Assembly (NCBI GenBank): GCA_030549495.1
Contig: JAUIRK010000925.1
Span: forward strand, 248,001-312,000
Direction of reading: 5' to 3'
Length of the DNA stretch: 64,000 nt
DNA from: Nectonema munidae
Taxonomy: Eukaryota > Nematomorpha > Nectonematoida > Nectonematidae
Shown here: in pieces, positions 1-11,420 of the stretch
How positions within the stretch are numbered: the stretch's first letter is position 1
Layout: each line of letters begins with the position of its first letter
Notes under the pieces: generated by a model
What the model was told of the DNA's origin: nothing
Databases searched by the model: none
Seen by the model: the letters and a program-made list of their open reading frames with translations, nothing else
Translations under genes and position numbers: made by a program

Positions 1-556
1 ACTCGTGTATCGTTGAGTGGCCTTTCAGGCTTTGATACGCACCTTCAAACCCACCTTCACCTTACTTTTCTTGTCAACACTGTTTTTTATTGCTATATTT
101 GTTCATCCTTTATGTTCCCTTGTTCAAAAAATTTACTTTGTAATATTGATTTTGTTGATCGTTTCCAAATAAAACTTCCGAAAAATTCTATCTCTCTTCG
201 AGAAAGAAATGAAGAAAATGAAAACAAACTCTACTAAATATATTCACTAAATTTGCATTCTTTATAATCAAGGATAGAAAAATAAGAAAATGAATTGCAT
301 TGTAGGTTAGAGATAAATACACCATTTTTAGTTTTATTTTGCATTTTGTTTTTTCCGATTCTATTTTGTATATTTGGAAAGATGAAAAAAAGAATTGCAA
401 AAAGAGGAAATAGAACTAAAAAAAATGGGATGAATGAAACAAAACATTTGTAATGCCAAATATGCAAACTGCACAACGTGACCAAATTGTGTGTGAGCAA
501 GCTGTCAAGCCACTCACTATAAGTCAGAGAGAGAGAGAAAAGAGAAAAAGGAATAC
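1..556. other. TLX downstream intron, start of window
   Basis: This stretch follows the splice donor of the homeobox exon and should be intron of the TLX-like gene. I looked on the minus strand for the expected last exon, which in this family continues RQTAEERE after the homeodomain, and did not find it. The last exon is therefore probably left of the window. The short ORFs here are AT-rich and resemble nothing I know. Confidence 0.5.
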
Positions 557-773
557 CTCCATTTGGTGCGTCTGTTCTGGAACCATGTTTTGACTTGGGA
601 ATCCGACATGTTCAGATTCGTTGCTAGAGTCGCCCTCTCCGAAGAAGCGAGGTACTTTTGGTGCTGAAACTTCTTTTCCAACTCGCAAACCTGCAGCCTT
701 GTGAAGGAGGTGCGCGGCTTTTTTCGCTTAGGAGGCGTTCTGTTTTGATAGGGATGCCCTATGCGCCGAGAAG
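557..773 (-). CDS. TLX: TLX homeobox gene, exon 2 (homeodomain)
   Basis: The 217-nt exon encodes residues 100-170 plus split codons at both ends. Acceptor GTTTTAG ends at 774; donor AG|GTATTC begins at 556. The homeodomain reads [16 protein letters not shown] in helix 1, then [13 protein letters not shown], then the recognition helix [15 protein letters not shown]. Thr at homeodomain position 47 (KTWFQN), where most homeodomains have Ile or Val, is the hallmark of the TLX class. Gln50 and Asn51 are present. Helix 2 to turn (TNLNMSDS) differs from the usual KALKMTDA, so the protein is a diverged but intact-looking member. No stop or frameshift lies in the exon. Confidence 0.95.
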
Positions 774-3700
774 CTAAAACATCAATCAAAAGCTACATCT
801 CAATCTCCCTTCACATCGTACAAATTTGTCAAATATGATTTCTCATCTTTGTTTTAATAATAATAATAATGTACACGTATACAACTTTCCACATATTATC
901 AATTAAACAAAATCCTATTAGACAGAAAAAGCCACGATTCTAGCTCTGATTTTGACATTTCTAATATATTCCTCAATTTGCATAGTAGTTAACAAGTGTT
1001 CAACCAATTTCTAAATGAGCCTTCATGTGTAAATTTTGGAATCCTATTGTTACAGGCCCGTAGCTAGGACTTTTCAATTGGGAGGGCTGGAAAAAATTTT
1101 GGGGGAGCTAAATATTTTCACAAAAATTTTCTATGTACTTATGGGTTATCTCTCCACCATTCAAAAAAAATTTTTTAGTAAATTATTGAAAAAAATTTTA
1201 AAGTGGGAGAGAGATAACTAATAAGTACCAAATTTTTATATATAGTCTAAAAATAAACCATTTTTTCAACCCTTTATTGATATCGAAATATTTTAGGTTG
1301 GGGGGGGGGCTCTGAATCTGAGTTTAAGGGGGGGGGGGCTTAGCCCCCTCCTGCCCTCGCTGGCTACGGACCTGTATTGTTAGGGTTATGATTAGTGTAG
1401 AATTAGGAATAGTGTTGGGGTTAGGTTTGGTGTTATTGCATATACATTTTTTTGACATTCTTGTCACAAACTTCCCTATTTATTTGTATTAATACACGCC
1501 TGACACAAAAAAACTTCTAGACATACATAAACACGTCCATACATAAATACAATACATATATACATACATACTACACACATATGATATTAGACACCCATAC
1601 ACTAAAACAAACTCCAAACTTTATCCAAAATAAAAATAAAACCCCAATATATATATAAAAGGAGGGGGGGGGGGGGATGAGGGATGGGGGGGTGGGGGGT
1701 GGGTGTCTTTACTTTTTGCCTCTCAAAAAAACCCAGTGTGTAACTTCTTTTATATGCAAGTATACTTTGATAAATCTGTATCTGTCTATGTATGCTTCCC
1801 ATAAGTGTGTATTCTTGTGTATGCAAGTATACGTATACATACTTCCTTTATTGTGTGTTTTCATTATTTGAGTGAAATATTTGAAAATACTACACTTTTT
1901 GAATTCATGCCAATTTTACAAAGCCCAAAATAAATTTTTTGCCATTTTATCAAAAGTTTAATATTTGAAAACAGTCTGAATTTAGGCTGTTTGGTTCTTG
2001 ATATCACATTCAATGGAAGAATAATCTTCCATGATTGTACACTTACACATTCGAATCCTAAGAGACAAGAATACGTAACGCTTTCTCGCTAGGGTAATCC
2101 TACTGAAGCAAAAATATGATTTTACTCAGATGCAAAGATTGAACAAAAAGAAAACAAATTATTATATAATCTTTCAAAATAAATTTTTCATCTTTTTCTG
2201 TGCATGTCTAAGCGCTATAGACCCCAAAATTTTCGATCTCTTATCCTTGATCATTTTTATTAATCGAAGAATAGATTGATTAGAAAATCATCATTGATTT
2301 CTTGTAAATACCTCTTCTTCTGAACATAAATTCCTTTTTTAATTGCTGACATTGAAAAGCCTCCTTAAGTATTGGAATTTTAATCTTGTTTCTCTTTATT
2401 ATTATAAAATACACTAGAATTTTGGAAGTTGATATTTTTTCGTATGCGCTGTCTTTAATAATTTTGATCGATTTTATATTTTTGCAATTTGAGGTATCTT
2501 GAAAATATTGGGATTTGCCTAATTTTTAGAGCCATTGCCTATATTATGAAATAATGGAAAATATCCCTCGTTTATTAATATATTTGAAAAACTATAAACT
2601 TTAATACAATATAATTTTTGAAATTGTCATGGTATCCATAATTTCACGAATAAATGTCCTTCTCACGGAAAACTCCCAAAACTAAAAATACCACGAATAT
2701 TTTGAAAACCCCCTATAATACTATTTTTGAGCAAAATGTTCATTAATTAAAAATTTTTTTAGATAGACACTAAATTTTTAAAGAAGCGTATATATATATT
2801 TTAGTTCTTGTGATTTTTTCCTTCAAAATTTCATTTTGCTATATTATATATTTTTTTTCTATCACATATGAATTTAATCTCATTACACTGTTTGTATTTT
2901 CCAATAAATTCTTTCATTCAAAATGAGTGATGAAAATTAAGTAATGAAAATGTACTTATTGGAATCAAGATTTATTTTTTAATTTTTTGAATAATTAAAA
3001 AATAATTGAACAGAAAACGAGGTCATGATGGGGAATCGAACATGGGACGATTCGATCAATACACAACGCTTGTCCTCTATGCAATGAGCGGTTTAATTAT
3101 TTATATTTTCAAGCACTAAAATGATATTTAAATTATTTTTCGATAATTTATGATTTAAAAGCTTGTCATTATTAATATGGAATTGGAATGATTCAGTTTA
3201 TAACAATTTTGTCCATATTATTTGTTGGGCAAAAAAAGAAAAGAACATAATTTGTTTTTATCTTAGTTATTTGACATTTTGAATAGTGAAGCAGTTAAGT
3301 TTAATATTATTAATATTATAATAAATTTATTAATAAAAATTGGGAAAAAAAGATAAGCATTGAATAATGTATCGATCAAAAGTTGCATCGGATAAATTCA
3401 TTTCTGAAAGAGATCAAAGGAAGATGGATCTTCATCGGGATGACTCCAACATAAGATCTTCTGTTGTAGATGATTTATTTATGACTAAAGAGATTTTTAC
3501 GAAGACTATTGTCGTATAAAGTTGTAAGCCAGCTAGACACAACAAGTATTTTCGATGAAATTATAACTTTGCAAAGGGGCATTCTTTTTACGAAATGAAT
3601 CTTTATGTAATTTCGGAACAATGCAAAAAATAGACATCTTCAAAGTTTCCTTCAACCTCCATACGTTTTGTAAGGCTTCTGGCACTCATATTAATTTAAA

Positions 3701-5523
3701 AATAAACATACATTACTCTTGTTATCCCCCATCAGCCAAAACTTATCAAACATATACAATTTTGTGATTAATATTTGTTCCATTTTTTGTATCAAAAGAA
3801 GACACAGTGGTTGAAATATGTAAATTTTACGTTATTTGATATTATCGTCTTGAGTGATTGAACTTGAACTTAACTAAAAATTTTGAAAAGGAAAACCAAA
3901 AAATGTTATACATCTTTTGAAATATCTTTCTTTCTTAATTCACTATACATGAAGAAAATGTTGTTCGTAAGAGAAGGTTTCAAGAGGGCCGATATCCTTC
4001 ATTTACCATTTGAATAGCAAATTTATTATAAGATAAAGTAATAATAAATTAATTAATCTGTTCAAAGTGTTTAAGACGAAATTAAAAATAACAATTGTAG
4101 TATTTATTTTTTGATTGCACACGATTTCGATGTAAGTAAGTAGGCATGCATACACAGAAATAAAATTGCTAACGTTAAAATTTACTGACACTAAGTGTTT
4201 CTTATAAATAATTTAATGAAAATAATTTGCCTCGACTTGGATTCGAACACCAAAGCTCTGAATGTCGCATCCTGCGTGTTCCACCACATACACAATCGAT
4301 GTCATATATATATATATATATATATCTCATAACCTGTACGGTTGAACGCGGCTAGAACCTGAGTGTCGTCTCCAACCTGTATACTACGGTGGTTTCTATT
4401 CCAAGTACGAAAGAGTACAAGTACAATGACTAGGGAGACAATGTTTAACTTTCTGTTCATATTTTGCTAGATGTAAGATCTGATAACTACTTGACAATCT
4501 ACTATACTATTAAACTATACTATACTGTACTATGTTAGTTGACAATATATATTAATATTAAACTATACTATACTACTTGACAATCTTTTTAATACAGACA
4601 TTAAAAATTAAATTGATAAAAATTAGAAGTATTTTCATAAGTGTTTCAGGGTGATAAAGCGATGCAAACCCTACTGCAAAAATTGTACCTGTCAATCAAT
4701 TTAAAAAAGGAATCTTTATAACAAATCACTCATACAATTCAAAATTAACCCAGATATATATATTTTTTTATTTTTAAATTTGAATATGGAGGTCCATGAA
4801 AATATTTTTCGAGAGGTTAAGATCTTTGCATACTATACCTTAGATATTGAGTTTTATAAACGTAAATACACTATAATATGAAATCATATCATTGAATATT
4901 ATTGTTCATTATGCAAAGAGACTAATATTTGCTAGCTGAGAACTGTTTAAAAAAACCAATACTATATTTAAAGCTATATATAAATGATTAAATCATTTTT
5001 GTAGGAAAATGTTGTTAAAATAGTGTTAAAATAATTTTGAGTTTTTTTAGGAAAGAATTGAATTAAATTTAAATAAAAGTCTTTTTAGACTCTTTAAAAA
5101 TTAGTTATTTCGGATTTATTTCAACACCTTGTTTCATCACCATGACACACCCTTATCGGAGAAGCACAGCTTCTTTTGGTACAATAGAAATTTCTCAAAA
5201 TGCAGACGAAAAAGAAAAGGTAGAATACTTGTCAATTTTTCTTTGAGAATGAGTTGGGTGAGGCTGTTGTTCCATTCTTCGCGATTTTCATTCAACATTG
5301 AAATGGTTTGGTCATAGAAAGAAGGAGGCAGTCCAAATTTACCCACACCAGCACTCTGCTCTAACAATTCAAACTTATCGTGCAGCCATTTGGGGTTTGA
5401 TTTTTTAAACTCACCTTTTTTTACTTCTATACAGAATGCGGAGTTAGGGAGAGAAGTTTGGAGAATGTTAGAAATGCTAAAATTAGAGACTTTGTTATTG
5501 CTCAATTTTAAATCCGCTTCCAT
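557..5523 (-). CDS. TLX: TLX/C15 (clawless) class homeobox gene, 3' end missing
   Basis: This is the 5' part of a homeobox transcription factor of the TLX/HOX11 group (C15/clawless in flies), which acts in the nucleus as a sequence-specific regulator. Two exons are visible, 5229-5523 and 557-773, separated by a 4455-bp intron. They join in phase: exon 1 ends with one base (A) and exon 2 begins with two (CT), giving Thr. The joined protein has an N-terminal eh1 motif (FSISNIL, residues 15-21) that in this family recruits Groucho/TLE. It also has the TLX signature [17 protein letters not shown] (about residues 101-117) and a homeodomain from about residue 115. The donor after the last visible codon splits an Arg codon inside [10 protein letters not shown], as in vertebrate TLX genes. 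The N-terminal part (about 100 residues) is shorter than in vertebrate TLX proteins, which have about 150-200 before the homeodomain. The final exon is outside the window. Confidence 0.9.
938..1600 (+). repeat. Interspersed repeat, copy split by a MITE
   Basis: After removal of the MITE at 1053-1374, this stretch matches the reverse complement of about 62210-62520. Shared landmarks are CCTCAATTTGCAT, AATGTGTAAATTTTGG-like sequence, ATTAGTGTAGAATTAG, a degenerate GTTAGGGTTAGTGTTA run and then CATACATA-rich sequence ending near ACACCCATACACT. It is an unclassified repeat with a microsatellite-like tail, lying in the TLX intron. Confidence 0.65.
1053..1374. mobile_element. hAT-type MITE, 322 bp, with 8-bp TSD
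   Basis: The element begins CAGGCCCGTAGCTAG and ends with the reverse complement of CAGGTCCGTAGCCAG, giving imperfect terminal inverted repeats. It is flanked by the 8-bp direct repeat TATTGTTA (1045-1052 and 1375-1382). CA-initial TIRs and 8-bp target duplications are typical of hAT elements. It codes for nothing and has G-runs near its right end (about 1300 and 1328-1338). The related repeat at 62210-62520 lacks it at the equivalent site, which supports a clean insertion. Confidence 0.85.
1661..1704 (+). other. G-rich tract, G-quadruplex candidate
   Basis: At least five G-runs of three to twelve bases sit within 44 bp (GGAGGG..., GAGGGATGGGGGGGTGGGGGGTGGGTG-like pattern), enough to form an intramolecular quadruplex on the plus strand. 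It lies in the TLX intron, so the transcribed strand of the gene carries the G-runs and the RNA would be C-rich. Confidence 0.6.
3014..3090 (-). repeat. tRNA-derived SINE-like fragment
   Basis: Read on the minus strand there is an A-box-like GCTCATTGCATAGAGG and a good B box GTTCGATTCC at the expected distance. No cloverleaf that would work as a tRNA can be drawn, so this is best read as a SINE head or tRNA pseudogene. Confidence 0.5.
4225..4330 (-). repeat. tRNA-like fragment beside an (AT)n tract
   Basis: On the minus strand GGTGTTCGAATCC resembles a pol III B box, preceded by a tRNA-like GTGGTGGAACACGCAGG. A pure AT dinucleotide run (about 4303-4325) adjoins it. It is probably an old tRNA-derived SINE remnant. 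Confidence 0.4.
4480..4595 (+). repeat. AT-rich direct repeat
   Basis: The motif ACTTGACAATCT followed by repeated ACTATACTAT occurs twice within about 110 bp. It is a simple local duplication in the TLX intron. Confidence 0.55.
5229..5523 (-). CDS. TLX: TLX homeobox gene, exon 1 (eh1 motif)
   Basis: The exon has 98 codons plus one base, from ATG at 5523 (an in-frame TAA lies 9 nt upstream) to donor ACAA|GTATTC (GT at 5228-5227). I assign it to the homeobox gene for three reasons. Residues 15-21 are FSISNIL (5461-5481), a perfect eh1 Groucho-binding motif, and TLX proteins carry a related motif near the N-terminus. The donor phase fits exon 2 exactly. The joined sequence [12 protein letters not shown] matches the TLX pattern just before the homeodomain. 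The rest of the exon ([41 protein letters not shown]) is not recognisable to me. I see no FPWMES-type segment as found in vertebrate TLX. Confidence 0.82.
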
Positions 5524-6500
5524 GTCTTGTTAAATTGCTTTACGTAAAATTCTTTTGTGCAAAGAGTCATAAAATATTTCTTAATTGCTATTAAAACTAT
5601 TACTCAATCTTAAAAATGTGTTTAAATTTTTGAGAAATTTAATATCAAAGATAAAGTAATGTCAATCATAACTTTGGCGACATCTCATTGGCTCTTCAAC
5701 TTTGATTGATGTAAACAAGATTTTATGCAGACGCCAATAATATTAGCTCCTGGGGTTTCTCGTAGAACAAGTTGTTGCATCTCAATAAATTGAATAATTT
5801 GAAAGCATTTTTATTTGTAGTTTCAATTAAAATTATGTAGAGTAGTATTAATTTCGTATTTAAATTCACTACTGTCGACATCATAAATATTATGAAGTAA
5901 AAATTATTGCAGTGCACCACTTTATGCAATCACTATAATTTATTGTCATCATCGTCAGGATATATTATATTATAGCCTGCAATATTTGTTTTATTCGATC
6001 GAGTAAAGATAGAAGATATTCGAGGAGAGACTTGCAAGATGATGATGATGATGATGATGAGAAGATTTTGCAGGCAGGCAGGCATGCAGGCCCCTCATCA
6101 TCCATTCATTCTTTTACGCCATATTAAAAAGTGTTCGAGCGCATTTTTAAAGGCATACATTATTCCTCAATAAACAACATTGGCTGTGATATCAACGTGT
6201 CAATCAAACGGGGTCGCTCTGCGTCAATGTTTGTTCGAATAACAAATGAAGTAGGCAAAACATTTTCCAAGTTTGAAGAAGCATGTATGCGTATGTGTGT
6301 GTGTGTGTATAATGCAAGTAGTACACTCTTTTTATATAAGGAACTGGATTTAAGCAAATAATACTCAGATAAGGGCGTGGGTGTTTTCGTCAAGAAGCGC
6401 AGTAGTCTGGGCCTCGCTACTGCTAAAAGTAACTTCATTATACTTTTCCTTAATCCCTTTTCATATAGTACTTCCTTTCGCTTAGATCCAAACATTTTTC
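5524..6500 (-). promoter_or_regulatory. Candidate TLX promoter/upstream region
   Basis: This non-coding stretch lies directly upstream of the TLX ATG. From about 5990 to 6420 it is less AT-rich than its surroundings and non-repetitive except for a GAT trinucleotide run (about 6039-6060), a GCAG/GGCA run and a short GT run (about 6297-6309). It contains GTGTCAATCAAAC and CGCCATATTAAAAAG segments that look like factor-binding sequence. Position and composition suggest promoter or proximal enhancer; no TATA box or start site can be fixed by eye. Confidence 0.35.
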
Positions 6501-6964
6501 TTTTTTATTGATTTTTACCGAAGCACGATTTTGGTCTGCTTGACGCTTCCTCCTTCTTTCAAATAAGTTTTAATAAACATAAAATCTAAATTTGTTTTAT
6601 TTTTTTGATTACACCATCAAACTAGTTTGACATTTAATTTCGCCTATATGCAACGCGTATCGAAGGAAAAATATGTCGCTTAGCTAATTAAAAAATTAAT
6701 ATATTTGCTTTTTTTTTATAAAAAATACATAAGGTAGCTCAATTTTTATTTGATTTAACAAAGAAACTACATTTTTTATGACTAAATATTAAAATAAATA
6801 AAGTTGAACTTCCATATTTGAAGAATGATTTACTTGAAGTTTAGAAGCACATGTGGGCCAATGGCTGAAAACCAAAAGGCTGAAGTGTGAAATAACTTGA
6901 AAACTTGACATACATTTATTGATACAATATTATGTATACCATTTTTAGTATACATTTTTAGTTC

Positions 6965-7290
6965 TAATTTGTCTTTTTGCCATTCAATTTTGTCGTTTTG
7001 CAAATGAACTAATGTGTTTTTTTTGAAATAATGTTAGAAGTCAATTTAAAAGTTATTGCTAAATTAAAGTAGAAAATATTGAAAAATAAACAAAATAATA
7101 AAAAATTATAATATGCTAATTCCTTGTCAAAAATTTAGAAGATTTAAATTGAAAATAATATTCAAATATTTTAAAAAAAAAGTTTAAATAAAAATGACAT
7201 ATGTCAAACAGACAATATAAAGACAATAAATTCAAAAAAAAATAAATTCACATACAAATGCAAAAAGACAAAATTGAATAGTTATAAAAA
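6965..7290. mobile_element. MITE-like inverted-repeat element
   Basis: ATTCAATTTTGTC followed by GTTTTGCAAATG at 6982-7006 is matched in inverted orientation at 7255-7279 with about three mismatches. The spacer is about 250 bp, AT-rich and non-coding. Similar AGGACAAAAT and GTCTTTTTGC motifs recur near 19880, 22170 and 47095, so this may be one member of a family. I could not define a target duplication. Confidence 0.45.
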
Positions 7291-7699
7291 ATGCATTTCG
7301 ATATAAGAAAAATTTAGACTAATAGATAATATTACTTTGAAAAATTGGCTCAATGGGGGGGGGGGTGGCTAAATTGAGTTTATCATCATGTTATATTTGA
7401 TCATCATATGTGGTTTTCATTTCGTTTATGGCTATTTTGATGATAATGTTATATAAGGAAGTACAAAGAAAGGATTGGATTACAAAAGATTTTCTATAAT
7501 CTCTCCTTTTGTTTATTGATGTATGTGATATGTTGCCTTCAAATGGTTTTCTTTCACAGCAATTAGATAACAATACACACAACCATATCCTTTGAACACT
7601 GAGATTAGCATTCTTTTTATTTTTGCTTCGGAGGTATTCTTTCACGCAATTTTTGGTTCTACATATCATCCATTCATATTTTATTTCCTTCAAAGAATT

Positions 7700-8645
7700 T
7701 TTTTGATTTCCTAATGAGTTTCGAGCATCTTCCTACACCAATTGAAAAGCTTGATGAAATTGAAAGTTTCCAAGAAGAATCTCATATTGACAGCTCCAGA
7801 AGAAAATGAGAATCTTACAGATGAAGATGTGTTAACAACGAAATAAACGTAGAGGATAAAATGGCAAAGGTAAGACCTATATATCAAGTTTTAAATCAAA
7901 CATTTAAACAAAAAGGAGTTTTTCATAATCAAATCAGCATCGATGAGTCTATTGTACCCTATTTCCGCTTCCATATTTGTAAGGAATATACCAATTTTGG
8001 CGCGTGTCTTCTTCTACGCGATATCCTAACTCAATTGAATTGTATCGAGGAAAAAAGCTAAGAGGTCGAGCAGAGTCCTTTGGGGCATCAGAATGCATGA
8101 AATTACGAGTATATTTTGATAATTATTTTCCTTCTAACTCACGTGAAGATGAAAGATAAATAAAAATAGATTACCATCAAAATGTCAGAAAGTATAATTC
8201 TGGAATGCAAGGTGTAAACGTGTTTGATAAAATGCAATCTGTTTGCCGACAAGCTAAATATGGTGGTGGAGCTTAGCAAATTACTACGCATATTGATTTT
8301 CGTAGAGAAGTGGCTTTTAATCTTCTTCAGCTGAAAACTTAAAGTTAAAAAGAATGCATTATTCTTTTGCATCCATAAAGGTTAATGGATCTTACCTAGC
8401 CAAATGTACTTCTGAAAGCTTGGAATTCAAGTTGCTATCAGCAGAGAGAATTAAAGTTTTTGAATAACGGTTAGCATACAAAAATTCATATATAATATTA
8501 GTTATTTGGCAAGCCAACAGGGACAAAAAGATACGGACAATAAGTCTTACCAGCCTACTACATATATATGTAGATGTTGAAAATTTTCTCATGAAAAAAG
8601 TTATCTTACAATACTTACATCACTTCATAATAGAAAAAGGCAGTT
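7700..8645 (+). mobile_element. piggyBac-like transposase remnant
   Basis: Several plus-strand fragments match the piggyBac family in order. AKVRPIYQVLNQTF and then GVFHNQISIDESIVPYF (7861-7970) correspond to the conserved region around the first catalytic Asp. Next come YRGKKLRGRAESFG-like sequence, a YFDNYFPS segment (8110-8135), YNSGMQGVNVFDKM (8195-8240, the usual YNxxMGGVD block), and a possible C-terminal zinc-binding tail near 8590. The reading frame changes several times and stops intervene, so it is a dead plain DNA transposon. Its ends and TTAA sites were not found. It lies upstream of the TLX gene. Confidence 0.75.
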
Positions 8646-8772
8646 TTAATTGAACAATGAAAAACCACGTGATCTCTGGATAAACAAAAAAAACAATGAA
8701 AATTTTTGAATGATGTAACTCAATAGAAAACAACAGATGTTTGGGTAGTCCTAATTTGTATTTATCATTCTT

Positions 8773-9025
8773 TCTCTGTTTGGCAATTTCATTTCATTGA
8801 AAGCCACAATTGTACATTGAATCGATTAATAAAATACTAAAAACATTTAAAATTCATTATCTTCTCATTTGACAATTTGGTTTCATTAAAAGACACAATT
8901 TGTATATTAAAATAGTAAACGGACATAGGAATCTTTCTCTCGCCGTTTGGCAATTTCATTTCTTTAAAAAACATAATTGTATATTAAATTAGCAAAATTC
9001 TTAAAATGTTCTCACCGTTTGGGCA
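8773..9025 (+). repeat. Tandem repeat, about 75-90-bp unit
   Basis: Three and a fraction diverged units each contain a TTTGGCAATTTCATTTC-like core followed by ACAATTGTATATTAAA (cores near 8780, 8868, 8945 and a partial one at 9017). It is a local, old tandem duplication. Confidence 0.6.
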
Positions 9026-9369
9026 ATATAATCTGAAGCTGGAAATAATGTTGTCCCCCTTCGTTCAACCTTGAGATTATAATATATGTAAAAAATTGTA
9101 CATTTTTAATTGAGACATTGAAAAACAAAAATGATTTTTGTTGTAAAAGTTGTTACTTCTTTTTCAATTTCCTATTCTTAAAGATTTTTATTTGATCTAC
9201 ACTCTTCTTACTCGACAGACACTTATTCATGATAATGCTATTGAATCTTCATCTCCAGTTTTACTTCTTAGATTTTGAAGAAACTTTTATTCTAGATCTT
9301 TTAACTTTGTGATTCTTTGTAAATTTTTTTTCTTCATTAAAATAGTGAACTGAATTGTTAAAAAATGAG

Positions 9370-9498
9370 CAGAGGTAGCCGTTTCATCGAGAAGGTACAA
9401 ATTCGCCGTTTGTAACTAACTGTGAGAAAAATAGGCTTGGTGCGGGATCGAACCCGAGACCTTGAGTTACCGAAACCAACACTACTCACGCCAGTAAT
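9370..9498 (-). repeat. tRNA-derived SINE, family 1, copy 1
   Basis: Read on the minus strand it starts GGCGTGAGTAGTGTTGG, has the B box GGGTTCGATCCCGC, and ends CTTCTCGATGAAACGGCTACC. It is the same family as the copies at 21464-21601 and 61018-61174. Target duplications are unclear for this copy. Confidence 0.75.
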
Positions 9499-9860
9499 GT
9501 TAATTTTCTCTGTGCGAGTAAAAAATACAGACAAAATGAAATTTTAATAATTGTATAGAATTTATACGACACTAATTTAAATAATCGATAAAAGATGTCA
9601 ATCAATATATATATATATATATATATATACTTTTTAAAGACTAACTTAACTATTTTTTATAATGGTATTTATTTTCAATGTTACACAATTGGATCGTTAG
9701 CATTTCACAATGCAAAATTGTAGGAACAATTTATGGCAACTTTGATAGGAATTTTTTTTTCTTTAGCTAAGAATTAAAATGAAAATGTCGCATGCATCTT
9801 TCATGTAGCCGCTTTTCGCATTCCATGCATTATTTAACTTTTTTTCCTGCTTAGTTATTT

Positions 9861-11420
9861 TTAGCATTTGTCAAAACTGAGACAGCGAATTTTTCTGAAA
9901 AGCTTTGCAATTGTTTTGCTAGACCGAACACATGATTCCGCTTTTCCCTTGAAAAAAAGTATATGCATTACAATTTTCTTTGTCCAACTCGAAACATGTG
10001 CTAGATTCAATGCATTATTGAATAAATTCCAGTAGCACCCTTTCTTTCGTAAAACTGGCTCGTAAGAAGATAAAAGTCGATGCCATAATATCCACCTCTC
10101 CCAAATATTTTTTACAAATTTTGACATATTTGCATTGAACAACTCCTTTTTTCGCTGCCTATCAAACTTTTAGTTTTTAACCGAGGGTATATACTTTGAA
10201 ACAATAAGTACAGTTATCGACATTCACAAAATCGTGAATTTCCTTCTATCTTATTTTCCTATTTTTCATTGATTTCAATGGCCATTTTCAGTGCGGTTAT
10301 CAAATTTTAAGTATTTACCTTTCATATAACTATTAAATTTTTGTATTTGCTTATACTTTTCAAATATTTAAGTGTTTTTTGCAAGTAAAAAATTATTAAA
10401 GTAAAACACATGATAGAAGAAATATCCATTTTCATTACAAAAAGCACACATTTCTTGCCCAAATTTAATGGTGTTCCCCTTTTATGAAAATATAAACCTT
10501 GTGTGGATGATAATATGGAATCATCAACTTGCCAATTAACAAAAACTTTGAAAAAACACCAAATTGAAGAACTAACTCTCGCGTATTTGCCTTTTTACGA
10601 TTCAAGTTCTCATTTGAAGAAAGTAAGAACTCTATTCATTGCATCGGAAGAAGAAGAAATTTATTTACAAATCCGATACACACATAAAGCACAACAAAGA
10701 AAGATATAAAGAGATTTAAAGAAATGGTGGCGTGGAAAATAAAGTAATCCCATTTGTAGGATGTTTACAAGGCCTTTTAGAGACCGCTTGGTGTACACCC
10801 AGATTGAGCGTAGGTATGGTAACAATGAAACATTGTATGAGATATATTTATATGAACATTAGCAGAAAAAAATGTAACTCCATTGAAATTTAGTGCACTG
10901 TTTTTCTGGGTAGAATAACAGTTTTTTATGGTGCAAAAAAATATTTTTATAACAAGAAAGAAAATGGAGTTTTATATATTTTTTTAATTTGGTAAATATA
11001 AAGTAAAAATTGGTGTATGAAAACATCTTGTCCCAAAAAAATAAGATTTATAAGTAATAGTTTGTTTATATTTGTGTAATTTAAATATAGTTTATTTTAT
11101 AAGATGTGAGTTCCAGGCATGTAAACTTTGTGTATCAAGAGAATATGAAATAGTATGACATGGGATATGCATCGAAGTCCACCAGTATAAATCTTCATTT
11201 GGCGAGGACAAGTATCCCTTGAAAAAAATAATGCCCAAAAAAGAATAAATCTCTTCTTTATCACATTGAAATGAAATTTATTTTGTTTGTTCCTGCACAC
11301 ACTGAATACTCAAATCAATTATTTGTTGAGCAATTTGTTGATCAATTATTTGTTGCATAGAAATCAATGCTGGATGTGTATTCAATAATAAAGGTGCGCT
11401 TCGACATCAGAAAAAAATTT
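9861..11420 (-). mobile_element. piggyBac-like transposase remnant, second copy
   Basis: On the minus strand the upstream end (about 11150-11410) encodes EEIYSFLGIIFFKGYLSSP followed by NEDLYWWTS, the piggyBac block with YW. The downstream end (9870-10140) encodes YEPVLRKKGCYWNLFNNALN and VSSW, matching the segment after YNxxMGGVD. Between them (10150-10500) there are matches to the FDNFFTSL and RGxxDF regions. The order and spacing fit one decayed element of about 1.5 kb with several stops and frameshifts. No TIRs were located. Confidence 0.6.

Noticed and set aside
7391-7693. 100-aa minus-strand ORF beside the first piggyBac remnant
   Set aside because: Faint resemblance to a piggyBac N-terminal block but in the opposite orientation to its neighbour; too weak to call.
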